A stretch of 64,000 bases of DNA from Ensifer adhaerens (GTDB lineage: Bacteria > Pseudomonadota > Alphaproteobacteria > Rhizobiales > Rhizobiaceae), in NCBI RefSeq assembly GCF_000697965.2, contig NZ_CP015880.1, positions 930,001 to 994,000 on the forward strand. Direction: 5' to 3'. The notes beneath the pieces are model-generated. The model made no database searches, was not told the DNA's origin, and saw nothing but the letters and a program-made list of their open reading frames with translations. Each line of letters opens with the position of its first letter. Positions within the stretch are counted from its first letter, which is position 1. Shown piece by piece: positions 44,455 to 55,401 of this stretch. The translations under genes were made by a program, and so were the position numbers.

Positions 44455-45855
44455 TCAGACGACTTTGAAATAACCCGTCATGCCGGTCTTCTGGTGCTCG
44501 ATGATATGGCAATGCACGACCCAATCGCCCGGATTGTCCGCCACAAGCGCCACTTCCGCCTGTTCATCGGGCAAAAGCAGGATCGTATCGGTCGGCGGCG
44601 GCAGGAAAGTCCGCTTGTTGGAATTGAGAATGCGGAAGCTCAGGCCGTGCAGATGGATCGGGTGCGCATGCGGCGTCCGGTTGGCGACCTCCAACACATA
44701 GCTCTTGCCGAGCTTCATCTCCTCGATCGGCGCGATCGGATCGGGCGTGTCGCCCGGCCACGGAACCTTGTTGATCGCCCAGAAGGTGTAGCCAAGCGAA
44801 CCGCAGATCGAAGGCGTCGCCTTGTGCTCGGCCGTCGCCGTCAGTTCGAGCGGCACGCGGGTGGCGGTGGAGAGGTCGGCTTCCGCGATCGGGTTGGCGG
44901 GCAGAGGACCGACATCCCGAAGGTCGCGCTTGAGCGACGCTCCGGCTGACCGGAAGCGCGCGATCGTCCAGGGATGCGATCCACGCAGGTTGCCGAGCGC
45001 AACCGTCTGACCCTCGCCGTCGGGCATGCGCACGACAAGATCGACGCGCTGGCCGGGCCCAAAATCGTAGCGATCAAGTGCAAAGGGCTTGTCGACCGGA
45101 TTGCCGTCGAGCGCGATGACCTTCGCCTCAGCGCCCTCAAGGCCGATCGTATAGATGCGGGTGACGTCGGTTGCGGCGATGCGCACGCGCACCAGGCCGC
45201 CGGCCGGTGCGTCGTAAGTTGGCTCCTGCTGCCAGTTGGCGGTGCGCACCGTGCCGTAAGTGCCGCCGCGGGCCGCATCCCGCGGCTTGAATGCGTCGAT
45301 GAACGCGCCGCCGGTGCCGAGCCGCCAATCGCGCAGGTTGAGCACGATCTCGGCATCGAACGTCGGATCGTCCGGGTTTTCGACGACGATCATGCCGGTC
45401 AGGCCGGCACCCATCTGGGTCAGCGTGTTGCAATGTGGATGATACCAGAAGGTGCCGGCATCCGGCGGGGTGAACACATAGTCGAAACGGTCGCCCGGAT
45501 AGACATAGGGCTGCGTCAGTTCCGGCACGCCATCCATGGCGTTGGCAATGCGCAGTCCGTGCCAATGTACCGTCGTCGGCTCGTCCAGCCGGTTGAAGAG
45601 GCGGGCCGCATAGGGCTCGCCCTTGCGCATGCGCAGGACGGGCGGCATGCCGGTACTTGGAGCCTCACCCAAGCCGTAGGTCATGACCTTGGGCGTAAGC
45701 CCATCCTTGGCGATCTGGGCTTCGGCAAGCTGTGCCATCAGGATCTGCGGATCGGGTGCGGTGCCGGCGCGCGCCGCCATGCCGGCGCCGAGCGCGAAGG
45801 CGCCTCCGAGAGCAGCGGAGCCTTGGAGGAAGGTGCGACGGCTGATGACGGGCAT
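44455..45855 (-). CDS. Tat-exported multicopper oxidase
   Basis: 466 residues. A twin-arginine signal (ISRRTFLQGSAALGGAFALG) sends the folded protein to the periplasm. Three cupredoxin domains; copper ligands in TTVHWHGLRI, TFWYHPHCNTLTQMG, HPIHLHGLSF and the C-terminal VHCHIIEHQKTGM (type 1 Cys, axial Met). It resembles CueO/SufI-like oxidases and may oxidise Cu(I) or phenols. ATG 45855 gives a standard Tat signal; a TTG at 45918 is possible but unlikely. Confidence 0.93.
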   Translation of the reverse strand: MPVISRRTFLQGSAALGGAFALGAGMAARAGTAPDPQILMAQLAEAQIAKDGLTPKVMTYGLGEAPSTGMPPVLRMRKGEPYAARLFNRLDEPTTVHWHGLRIANAMDGVPELTQPYVYPGDRFDYVFTPPDAGTFWYHPHCNTLTQMGAGLTGMIVVENPDDPTFDAEIVLNLRDWRLGTGGAFIDAFKPRDAARGGTYGTVRTANWQQEPTYDAPAGGLVRVRIAATDVTRIYTIGLEGAEAKVIALDGNPVDKPFALDRYDFGPGQRVDLVVRMPDGEGQTVALGNLRGSHPWTIARFRSAGASLKRDLRDVGPLPANPIAEADLSTATRVPLELTATAEHKATPSICGSLGYTFWAINKVPWPGDTPDPIAPIEEMKLGKSYVLEVANRTPHAHPIHLHGLSFRILNSNKRTFLPPPTDTILLLPDEQAEVALVADNPGDWVVHCHIIEHQKTGMTGYFKVV

Positions 45856-45948
45856 TTCGGCAATCTCGGCTGCTGTTTGAGGTGCCCCGGTTCTAAACCT
45901 GATTATTGCGTTCAGCAATTATCCGGATCGCGCGCATCTTGCCGCAGG

Positions 45949-47190
45949 TCAGCGATCCTTGCGCTTGTGGTTGTTGCCGGCGGCGAGCTTGTTGAAAAAG
46001 GACGAGGTGCGCAGGAGATTGCGGAACGGCAAGGCGCGCTCCCCGGCGGGCACCGGCCCGCGCGCCGTCATGCGCTGCAGGGTGTAGAGCATGAACAGGA
46101 AGAGGATCGCTGCCGTGTAGATGAACAGCGCCTGCGGCCCGAAGACCTCGAGCAGGAAGGAGGCAAACAGCGGCCCGATGATCGCGCCGAGCGACCAGAA
46201 GAACAGCATGCCGGCGGAGACGAGCGCATGCTGCCCCTCGGCCGCGTGGTCGTTCGCATGGGCTGAACAGAGCGAATAGAGCGGCATGGCAAAGGCGCCG
46301 AACAGGAAGATGCCGGCAAAGTTCAGCCATTCGTCGTTGCCGGCGCCGAAGGCGAGAAACAAGCCTGCGAGCAGCGACCCGAAGGTGGCGATCAGGATGA
46401 TCAGGCGGCGGTCGAACCGATCGGAATAGTGGCCGAGCGGATACTGCAGCACGACGCCGCCGATGATGCCGGCGCTCATGAAGGTGGCGATTGCCGTCAC
46501 CGACAGGCCGATGCCCTGCGCATAGATCGGCCCGAGCGAGCGGAAGGCGGCGTTGGTCAGACCGACGACGATGCAGCCGACGGTCGCAAGCGGCGAGATG
46601 TTCCAGAGCGCTTTGACGTCGAAGCGGATCGCCTCCGGGGCCACAGGGCTCGAGCGGTCGGCAAAGGAGATCGGCACCAGCGACAGCGTCAGCGCCATGG
46701 AGATGATGGCAAAAAGCTCGAAGCCGCCAAGCCCGATGCCAGGAATGACATATTGTGCGGCCGTGACCGAGCCGAGGTCGACGAGGCGATAGACCGAAAG
46801 CGTGCGGGCCCGGTTTTTATTGGTGACGCTGGCATTGAGCCAGCTCTCGACTGTCGCAAACAGGCAGGCGAAACAGATGCCGGCAAGAAGCCGCATCAGG
46901 AACCACATCAGCGGATTGATGACGAGCACCATCGAGATGGCTGCGGCCGAAGCGATCGCCGCCATCGCCGAGAAGGTGCGGATGTGACCGATCGAGCGCA
47001 GGATGCGGGTGACGTAGACGCAGCCAAGCGCGAAGCCGATATTGTAGCCGGCGCCGATAACGCCGATCAGCGATGTCGAGAAACCTTCTTCGAGTGCACG
47101 CAGCGAGATGAAAGTGCCCTGCAGGCCGTTGCCGCCGATGAGGATGCCTGCGGTGACGAGGAGGGGGATAAGCGGGCGAATCTGGGACAT
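45949..47190 (-). CDS. Major facilitator superfamily transporter, YcaD-like
   Basis: 413 residues, twelve predicted membrane helices. The N-terminus MSQIRPLIPLLVTAGILIGG, the loop-2/3 motif GFALGCVYVTRILRSIGHIR and RLLAGICFACLFATVESWLN match the YcaD/YfkF branch of MFS. A second conserved part is QYPLGHYSDRFDRRLIIL in the central loop. Substrate unknown. The start at 47190 is preferred to a GTG at 47220. The C-terminal tail is basic. Confidence 0.9.
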   Translation of the reverse strand: MSQIRPLIPLLVTAGILIGGNGLQGTFISLRALEEGFSTSLIGVIGAGYNIGFALGCVYVTRILRSIGHIRTFSAMAAIASAAAISMVLVINPLMWFLMRLLAGICFACLFATVESWLNASVTNKNRARTLSVYRLVDLGSVTAAQYVIPGIGLGGFELFAIISMALTLSLVPISFADRSSPVAPEAIRFDVKALWNISPLATVGCIVVGLTNAAFRSLGPIYAQGIGLSVTAIATFMSAGIIGGVVLQYPLGHYSDRFDRRLIILIATFGSLLAGLFLAFGAGNDEWLNFAGIFLFGAFAMPLYSLCSAHANDHAAEGQHALVSAGMLFFWSLGAIIGPLFASFLLEVFGPQALFIYTAAILFLFMLYTLQRMTARGPVPAGERALPFRNLLRTSSFFNKLAAGNNHKRKDR

Positions 47191-47517
47191 GGGGCAGGCG
47201 ACATCCGGGCAGGCGGCCACGACTCGGGTGGGATCACTATCGGGCCTTGCTCATGTGTAGCCCCGCATTCTGCCGCCGGACAGTCCCGAATTGTGACGAT
47301 TGCCGTTCTTTTCGCGCCATTTCGGCCGCCTTCTGTCACAAGCGGTCTTGGACTGGCTCTTGCCTTCGTTTACAACGCACCTCCATCGGGGGCGGCAGCG
47401 GGCGCTGCAGCTTGACAAAGGCTGCGCATCATGCGCTTTTCCGCCCGATTTTGACCATGTTGCCGCGCGCTGTGTCCCACGAGCTTGCGCGGCTCTTTGC
47501 AATTCCGGGATAAGACG

Positions 47518-49305
47518 ATGCACCGTTACCGCAGCCACACCTGTGCCGCCCTCCGCAAGTCGGACGTCGGTTCCACCGTTCGCCTTTCGGGCTGGGTCCA
47601 CCGCGTCCGCGACCATGGCGGCCTGCTCTTCATCGACCTGCGCGACCACTACGGCATCACCCAGGTCGTTGCCGATCCCGACAGCCCCGCCTTCAAGGCG
47701 GCCGAGACCGTTCGCGGCGAATGGGTCGTGCGCATTGACGGCCTCGTCAAGGCGCGCATGGACGACACCGTCAACAAGGGCATGCCAACCGGCGAAATCG
47801 AACTCTATGCGCAGGAGATCGAGGTTCTCTCGGCCGCCAAGGAACTGCCGTTGCCGGTCTTCGGCGAGCCGGACTATCCGGAAGACGTGCGCCTGAAGTA
47901 CCGCTTCCTCGACCTGCGTCGCGACACGCTGCACAAGAACATCGTCAAGCGCACCCAGATCATCTCGTCGATGCGCCGCCACATGGGCGACGTCGGTTTC
48001 ACCGAATACACGACCCCGATCCTGACGGCCTCGTCGCCGGAAGGCGCGCGCGACTTCCTCGTGCCTTCGCGCATTCATCCCGGCAGCTTCTATGCCCTGC
48101 CGCAGGCGCCGCAGCAGTACAAGCAGTTGCTGATGGTCGCTGGCTTCGACCGCTACTTCCAGATCGCCCCGTGCTTCCGCGACGAAGACCCGCGCGCCGA
48201 CCGTCTGCCGGGCGAGTTCTACCAGCTCGACCTGGAAATGAGCTTCGTCGAGCAGGAAGACGTCTGGTCGACGATGGAACCGGTGATCCGCGACATCTTC
48301 GTGGAGTTTGCCGACGGCAAGCCGGTGACGGAAAAGTTCCCGCGCATTCCTTACGAAACGGCGATCCGCAAATACGGCTCCGACAAGCCGGACCTGCGCA
48401 ACCCGATCGAGATGCAGGCGGTTACCGAACACTTCGCCGGTTCCGGCTTCAAGGTCTTCGCGAACATGATCGCGTCTAACCCGAAGGTCGAAGTCTGGGC
48501 CATCCCGGCCAAGACCGGTGGCTCGCGCGCCTTCTGCGACCGCATGAACGCCTGGGCGCAGAGCCAGGGTCAGCCCGGCCTCGGCTACATCTTCTGGCGC
48601 AAGGAGGGCGAAAAGCTCGAAGGCGCCGGCCCGCTCGCCAAGAACATCGGCGAAGAGCGCACGGATGCGATCCGCACCCAGCTCGGCCTCGACGACGGCG
48701 ACGCCTGCTTCTTCGTCGCCGGTGACCCCGCCAAGTTCTACAAGTTTGCTGGCGAAGCCCGCACCCGCGCCGGCGAGGAACTGAACCTCGTCGACCGCGA
48801 CCGCTACGAATTCTGCTGGATCGTCGACTTCCCGTTCTACGAATGGCTGGAAGACGAAAAGAAGATCGACTTCGCCCACAACCCCTTCTCGATGCCGCAG
48901 GGTGGTCTGGAAGCGCTGAACGGCGAAGATCCGCTGTCGATCAAGGCCTACCAGTACGACATGGTCTGCAACGGCTTCGAAATCGCCTCGGGCTCGATCC
49001 GTAACCAGCTTCCGGAAGTCATGGTCAAGGCGTTCGAGCTGACCGGCAAGTCGCAGCAGGAGGTCGAAGATCAGTTCGGCGGCCTCTACCGCGCCTTCCA
49101 GTACGGCGCACCGCCGCATGGCGGCATGGCATTCGGCATCGACCGTATCGTCATGCTGCTCGTCGGCGCCAAGAACCTGCGCGAGATCTCGATCTTCCCG
49201 ATGAACCAGCAAGCCGTCGACCTCCTGATGGGCGCACCGTCCGAAGCGACGCCGGCCCAGTTGCGCGAACTGGCGATCCGCCCGATTCCGCAGAAGAAGG
49301 ACTGA
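47518..49305 (+). CDS. aspS: Aspartyl-tRNA synthetase
   Basis: 595 residues, bacterial-type class IIb synthetase. The N-terminal OB fold opens [20 protein letters not shown], the catalytic domain has motif 2 [20 protein letters not shown] and motif 3 [14 protein letters not shown], and the bacterial GAD insertion lies between. Start ATG 47518 matches the family; codons upstream to 47485 are not needed. A strong terminator follows. The 884-codon minus-strand frame over it is a shadow. Confidence 0.98.
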   Translation: MHRYRSHTCAALRKSDVGSTVRLSGWVHRVRDHGGLLFIDLRDHYGITQVVADPDSPAFKAAETVRGEWVVRIDGLVKARMDDTVNKGMPTGEIELYAQEIEVLSAAKELPLPVFGEPDYPEDVRLKYRFLDLRRDTLHKNIVKRTQIISSMRRHMGDVGFTEYTTPILTASSPEGARDFLVPSRIHPGSFYALPQAPQQYKQLLMVAGFDRYFQIAPCFRDEDPRADRLPGEFYQLDLEMSFVEQEDVWSTMEPVIRDIFVEFADGKPVTEKFPRIPYETAIRKYGSDKPDLRNPIEMQAVTEHFAGSGFKVFANMIASNPKVEVWAIPAKTGGSRAFCDRMNAWAQSQGQPGLGYIFWRKEGEKLEGAGPLAKNIGEERTDAIRTQLGLDDGDACFFVAGDPAKFYKFAGEARTRAGEELNLVDRDRYEFCWIVDFPFYEWLEDEKKIDFAHNPFSMPQGGLEALNGEDPLSIKAYQYDMVCNGFEIASGSIRNQLPEVMVKAFELTGKSQQEVEDQFGGLYRAFQYGAPPHGGMAFGIDRIVMLLVGAKNLREISIFPMNQQAVDLLMGAPSEATPAQLRELAIRPIPQKKD

Positions 49306-49331
49306 GGTCGAACGGACCTGACCCCAAAAGG

Positions 49332-49367
49332 AAAGCCCGGCGATCGTCTCGCCGGGCTTTTTCTTTG
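49332..49367. terminator. Terminator after aspS
   Basis: A 12-bp stem (49332-49343 with 49349-49360), five-base loop, then TTCTTTG. A T4 on the complementary side may also stop the minus-strand remnant gene. Confidence 0.88.
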
Positions 49368-49385
49368 TCTGCGCCAGATGTCTGT

Positions 49386-49829
49386 TCAGTGCCTGCCGTA
49401 GACGGCGTCGCGAACCTCGCGGGTGAACGGACCCCACATGCCCTCGAAGGTCGTGTTCGTCATGGCGACGACGGTGATCTTCTCGACGGGATCGACGAAC
49501 CAGTTGTGACCGTAGGCGCCGCCCCATTGGATCGTGCCCTTCGATTGCGGCGTGGCGCCAGCCTTGGGATCGACGAGCACGGCCCAGCCATAGCCGAAGT
49601 CCCAGCCCGGACCCTGCGTCTGAGCTTCGGGCCCGGTCTGGTCCTGCATCATCGTTTTCACCGTCTCTGCTGACAGGATGGGGCTGCCGCCCTTGCGGAG
49701 GGCTTCGAGGAAGGTCAGCACATCCTTGGCCGTCCCGGCCATGCCGGCCCCACCTGAGGGGAATTTCTGGGCGTCGAGGATGCGGTCCGGCGAGAACGTC
49801 AGTTTGCCTTCGCCGATTGGTGCCGCCGG
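49386..49829 (-). pseudogene. C-terminal remnant of a beta-lactamase-family serine hydrolase
   Basis: 148 codons of open frame carry only the end of a class C beta-lactamase/EstB-type serine hydrolase: KLTFSPDRILDAQKFPSGG, GMAGTAKDVLTFLEALRKGG, the GWDFGYGWAVLVDP segment, and WGGAYGHNWFVDP where the KTG-like HxG motif belongs. The N-terminal half with the SxxK nucleophile is absent. The homology runs out near 49825-49830, exactly where homology to a TetR regulator starts on the other strand. A methionine at 49742 is internal, so no functional enzyme is expected. Confidence 0.8.
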
Positions 49830-50382
49830 CGAAACCTTCTGGCGGCTCGGCTACGAGGGGGCGTCGATCGCCGATCTCACCGCCGCCATGGGGATCACGC
49901 CGCAAAGCCTCTATGCGGCCTTCACCTCAAAGGCAGATCTCGATCGCGAGGCGCTCGAACAAAATCGGCGCGAGGAGGGGGCGGCGGCCGGCCGCAATCT
50001 TGCTGGTGGAGGGCACGTGATCGAGGTAATCGGCCAGTTGCTGCGCGCCTCGGCCCATGAATTTACCCGCCCCGGCCGACCGAAGGGCTGCATGATCTCA
50101 ACCGCGGTGCTGACCTGCGCCGTCGAAAATCAGGCAATCGCAAGTCACGTCTCGGCACTGCGCAGTGAGACGCTGGCCTTGCTGGAGTCGCGCTTTCGGC
50201 AGGGCATAGCGGATGGAGAGCTACGTGCGTATACCGATGCCGGCGGCCTCGCGCGCTTCGTCGGCGCCATTCTCCAGTGCATGACCGTCCAGGCGCAGGA
50301 CGGTGCCAGCGAAGCGGACCTCTTGCCGATCGCTGAACTTGCGATCGACGAGGTCGGGCGCCACCGGCAGCCGTCCGGTTAG
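49822..50382 (+). pseudogene. TetR family regulator lacking its N-terminus
   Basis: The frame gives GAAGETFWRLGYEGASIADL, then TAAMGITPQSLYAAFTSKAD, which is most of a TetR helix-turn-helix, and a full C-terminal ligand domain (YAAFTSKADLDREALEQNRR onward, with CMISTAVLTCAVEN). The first helix (usually about 15-25 residues beginning near the ATG) is missing. The only in-frame ATG upstream, at 49678, lies inside the opposing hydrolase remnant and would add an unrelated N-terminus. Expression as a functional repressor is therefore doubtful. Confidence 0.75.
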
Positions 50383-50404
50383 GCGACCGACCGCCTGGCG
50401 CGGG

Positions 50405-52042
<1,638 letters not shown>

Positions 52043-52071
52043 TCAACACGAACATATGGCCTCACGCACCC

Positions 52072-52090
52072 AGCCGCCCGGAAGGCGGCT
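52072..52090. promoter_or_regulatory. 7-bp hairpin in the groEL leader
   Basis: AGCCGCC, five bases, GGCGGCT, about 45 bp upstream of the groEL ATG. It may be a leader structure or attenuator; no T-run follows. Confidence 0.3.
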
Positions 52091-52125
52091 TGCAATCGGA
52101 CGTACCCGGCAACCGGCTTTCGCGA

Positions 52126-52359
52126 CTACAGTCCCAAATTCCGCTCTTCTTCGTTGTCCGGGGTCAAGATATCGATCAGCGCCGCAACGCGGCCGGCCGG
52201 CAGATGGCGGCCTTCCCCGATCAGCGCTTCATCGTTGTTGACCCAGGCGATCGCCTCCGCAAGCTCGCCGGCCGTCGCGCCGGTCGCAAGCAGTTCGGCC
52301 ATCAGCGTCTCGTCAACCGGGCCAAGGATGGCTGTAATGTCCGCCTGCTTCAGTCCCAT
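52126..52359 (-). CDS. Small acidic protein upstream of orphan groEL
   Basis: 77 residues, acidic and mostly helical: MGLKQADITAILGPVDETLM, LLATGATAGELAEAIAWVNN and a C-terminal AGRVAALIDILTPDNEEE. No known family recognised and no GroES signature, though it takes the position groES would have. Excellent ribosome binding site (GGAAGGAGAAACCC). It ends 95 bp before groEL in the same direction; a shared transcript is likely. Confidence 0.7.
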   Translation of the reverse strand: MGLKQADITAILGPVDETLMAELLATGATAGELAEAIAWVNNDEALIGEGRHLPAGRVAALIDILTPDNEEERNLGL

Positions 52360-52493
52360 GGGTTTCTCCTTCCGTTTTATCGGTCAGGAACAGGGATTTC
52401 GGTCCTTGGTGGAATAAATAGGCCAGACCCGGCCGGCATCAAGCGCCGATCGCAAAGCCGCGACGTGCAGGCGTTAAAAAGGCGTGAGTAAGC

Positions 52494-53501
52494 TCACTGC
52501 GGCCGTAGCGCGTTATCGAGGAAATACCATTGGTCGAGATGGGCGCGGACGACCGGCTCGATCGTGTCGTTCAGCAACTGCATGTCATCCAGCAGCCGGG
52601 CATTGGGGCGCTCCTCCGCCGGCAAACGTATCGGCGGCAAGGCCGTGCATTCGAAGCGGAAGTCGTCGGTGCGAAGGCCGTACCAGGGGCAGATCGTAGC
52701 GCCCGTCATGCGCGCCAGCCGTATGGCGATGGCGATGTTGCCTTCCTGATGCGGCCGGCGGCCGAAGAACGGCCCGCGGATCATGCCGCCGAACCCCTCG
52801 TCGCAGAAGATGCTGACAACGCCGCCGCCTTTCAGAACCTTCAGTGCCGGCCGGATCCCGTCCATTCCCGGAGGCAGAAACTGCAAGCCAGCCTTGCTGC
52901 GCACCCGACCGGCGATCCACGCCTTGGCCCGGCCCTTGGGCGGCACATAGAAGGCATGCGGCTGGAGGCCGAGCTTGCGGAATGCGATCGTGCCCACTTC
53001 CCAGTTGCCGAGATGCAGGCCGACGAGAATGACTGGGCCGCGGTTTGCCGCCTCACGGATGGGTGCAAGGCCCTCGGTCTTCAGCCGCTCCGGCCGCTGC
53101 TGCAATCGGTTGACGACGGAGAACTCCGTCATCAACCGTCCCTGAGCGCGACAGTTTTCGAGAAACAGTGCCTCGCGTTGCGGGGCGTCAAGGTCCGGCC
53201 GCAACTGTTCGATGGTTTCACGGGCGCGGCGGGTTGCCACCTTGTGGAAGCGCGGAACCATGAAGAGACCGAGCGCCGCCCCGAGCCTGGAGCAGGCGTC
53301 CATCGGCAGAAGCTTCATGCCGAAATGGGCGGCGATGTTGGCGACGTTCCAAATGTTGTCGGTGATCCAATAGCGCCGGAAGGCCCGCGCCCTGTCGCCA
53401 CCCGCCAGTGCATCGGCGAGCCGCGGGGCGCTTTCCTCGGCGAAGATCCAGGCCCTGCGCTTGCCGATCGGCTGCGCCGCGTGCGGATCATCCGGCGCCA
53501 T
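52494..53501 (-). CDS. HtrB/LpxL-family lipid acyltransferase
   Basis: 335 residues. Inner membrane acyltransferase of the lipid A biosynthesis (LpxL/HtrB) family: a hydrophobic N-terminal region, the catalytic H(X4)E motif in GLHLGNWEVGTIA (about residue 175), then VSIFCDEGFGGMIRGPFFGR and CPWYGLRTDDFRF. The acceptor is inferred to be a lipid-A-like or other membrane lipid. ATG 53501 has GAGAGGC before it and overlaps the P450 gene by 14 bases, so the pair is coupled; 53543 is an alternative start. Confidence 0.85.
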   Translation of the reverse strand: MAPDDPHAAQPIGKRRAWIFAEESAPRLADALAGGDRARAFRRYWITDNIWNVANIAAHFGMKLLPMDACSRLGAALGLFMVPRFHKVATRRARETIEQLRPDLDAPQREALFLENCRAQGRLMTEFSVVNRLQQRPERLKTEGLAPIREAANRGPVILVGLHLGNWEVGTIAFRKLGLQPHAFYVPPKGRAKAWIAGRVRSKAGLQFLPPGMDGIRPALKVLKGGGVVSIFCDEGFGGMIRGPFFGRRPHQEGNIAIAIRLARMTGATICPWYGLRTDDFRFECTALPPIRLPAEERPNARLLDDMQLLNDTIEPVVRAHLDQWYFLDNALRPQ

Positions 53502-54921
53502 GCGACGGGGCCTCTCGCTTGTGCAAGGTGACCGGCAGGCCATTCTTCGGCCTGAGGGTCAGGCGGCAGATCGGTTCGACCGCGTGGCGCTGGCTCACAC
53601 GAACCCGGTAGCGCTGCGCGATGATCGCCAGGCACAGGATCGCTTCGGTCAGCCCGAAATGCAGGCCGGGGCAGACGCGCGGTCCGCTGGCAAAGGGGAT
53701 GAAGCTGTAGGGCGTCGGGCGCCGGCCTTCGGTGAACCGTTCCGGATGGAAGTGGTGTGGATCCTGGAAGAGGCTTTCAGTCCGGTGAAGGAGCCACGGC
53801 ACGATCAGCACGAGCGAGCCCGGCTCTGCGGCAACGTCGCCGATCATATCCGCCTCGCGGGTCTGCCGCGCCAGGATCGGAACCGGTGGATAGAGGCGAA
53901 GCGTCTCCTCGATAACTGCCCGGCACCATTCGAGCTGAGGCACGTCGTCGATCGTCGGTGTCCGGTCGCCGCAGACCCTGGCGATTTCGTCGTGAACGGC
54001 CTTCTCGACCCAGCCTGCCTTCGAAAGCAGATACCAGGTCCAGGTCAGCGTCGCCGCCGTCGTCTCGTGCCCGGCCATGAAGATGGTCGCGGCCTCGTTG
54101 CGCAAGGCGACGAGGTCGAGTTTCAGTTCCGGGTTTCGTTGCTGGCGCCGGATCAGCAGCTCGACCATCGAATTGTGGTCGCCGCGTCCGGCAAGGTGAT
54201 CCTCAACCACCTTGTCGATGGTTGCGTGGATGCGCTTGACCGAACGACGCAGGCTCGGCGTGCGCAGCACCGGCAGGCCGTCGTCAAAGCCGAGGAAGTA
54301 ACCGATGTTGATGGAATCGACCAGCGACTGGTAGCTGGTGAAGCCCTCGGTCACCGCCGCCGCGCTACCGTCGCCGAGCTGGTTGCCGAAGACGCTGCGC
54401 GCGATGATTTCGGCGGTCAGCCCCGCCATTTCGTGCAACGCGTTGACCTCGGCGCCATCGGGCATGCGGTTCCAGCGCTCGACCAGTTCGCTGGTCGTAT
54501 TTTCCATGACGGGCCCGAAAGAGGGGACCCGCTTGGCGTGGACGATGTCCGCCACCAGCGGCCGGCGTTGCTTCCAGGTGTCCCCGTCCGAAATAAACAG
54601 CCCGTCGCCCAGCAGGAATTCGAGTGCCCGGCGCATCTGCGGGCTCTTGCGCTCGAAGTTTTCGTGACGCTTGACGACGACCTGCCGGATCAGGTCGGGC
54701 GAGTTGACGACGATGATCTGCCGCCCAAGGATCCGGGTCTGCGAGATCGTTTCGGTATAGTCGCTCGCCCGCCAGATCGACAGGAAATCCGTTCGCGCCT
54801 GGAGCAGCAGCCGCAATGGCTTACCGGGCGGGCCCGTATAGTAGTCAGCTCGGACAGGGGCGAATTTCCCCTCCAACAATTCTTCAGTGAAATTTACAGA
54901 CTGCTGGAGCCAGGCGAGCAT
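53488..54921 (-). CDS. Cytochrome P450
   Basis: 477 residues, full-length bacterial P450 (soluble, no clear N-terminal anchor). I-helix oxygen motif FMAGHETTAATLTW, K-helix EETLR, the PERF-like HPERF, and the haem loop FASGPRVCPG with the ligating Cys. Overall similarity to CYP4/CYP102-type fatty acid hydroxylases is suggested by AGHETT and the ExxR spacing. No dedicated ferredoxin gene adjacent. The 3' end overlaps the HtrB-type acyltransferase, so both may act on one lipid or acyl chain. Confidence 0.93.
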   Translation of the reverse strand: MLAWLQQSVNFTEELLEGKFAPVRADYYTGPPGKPLRLLLQARTDFLSIWRASDYTETISQTRILGRQIIVVNSPDLIRQVVVKRHENFERKSPQMRRALEFLLGDGLFISDGDTWKQRRPLVADIVHAKRVPSFGPVMENTTSELVERWNRMPDGAEVNALHEMAGLTAEIIARSVFGNQLGDGSAAAVTEGFTSYQSLVDSINIGYFLGFDDGLPVLRTPSLRRSVKRIHATIDKVVEDHLAGRGDHNSMVELLIRRQQRNPELKLDLVALRNEAATIFMAGHETTAATLTWTWYLLSKAGWVEKAVHDEIARVCGDRTPTIDDVPQLEWCRAVIEETLRLYPPVPILARQTREADMIGDVAAEPGSLVLIVPWLLHRTESLFQDPHHFHPERFTEGRRPTPYSFIPFASGPRVCPGLHFGLTEAILCLAIIAQRYRVRVSQRHAVEPICRLTLRPKNGLPVTLHKREAPSHGAG

Positions 54922-55401
54922 TTACGTCCGATCTGCCGTAACGTGGAGACGATATTCGGGCATGTATTTGTATATTTGCACAAAGTCCGAGACGTCCCCT
55001 TCGAGGCTTAAATGCTCTCAAGTTCGTTGGAAATCGGATTCTGAATTGCCTGAGGGTGGCATGCACGATTTCGATGAAGAACGCCATCGCCTTACGGTGA
55101 AATTTTCTTGGCGCAAGCAATAGCTCACCGGGAAGAAAAGAGTCCCGCAACCGATGCGCGCTCCACAAGGGCGTGCAACGTGATCCGACTATGCGGTTCG
55201 CAAGTAAAGGGCGGTGCTTGTTCTTTCAGGGGAGGGCGGCGGCGCAGCTTTCGGCCGGCGAAGTCCGCCGAGTGAATGCCGTGGGCCACATGGGAAGCCG
55301 GTGCGGCGCCATCAAGCCTTGCGTGCCTGTCTCGGCGCGCAAGGCTGGTCGTCATGTCGGTTTCTCCCGGGCTCGGCTGAGGCCGGGAGAAACCTGAACG
55401 A
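54922..55401. other. Intergenic region upstream of the P450 gene
   Basis: 480 bases between two minus-strand genes. It is A+T richer than its surroundings from 54930 to 55130, likely holding the P450 promoter. Short reading frames here look non-coding. A 12-bp inverted repeat at 55359-55394 follows the stop of the next gene. Confidence 0.5.
55359..55394. terminator. Possible terminator hairpin downstream of the 55402-56601 gene
   Basis: GGTTTCTCCCGG (55359-55370) and CCGGGAGAAACC (55383-55394), 12 perfect pairs, eight bases past the minus-strand stop. No clear U-tract, so it may instead stabilise the transcript end. Confidence 0.55.

Noticed and set aside
47251..49905. 884-codon minus-strand reading frame across aspS
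   Set aside because: Shadow of the aspS coding sequence in a GC-rich genome; no recognisable motifs and no ribosome binding site.
54922..55401. Small genes in the P450 upstream gap
   Set aside because: Short frames at 54887-55123 and 55125-55355 have shadow-like composition and no ribosome binding site.
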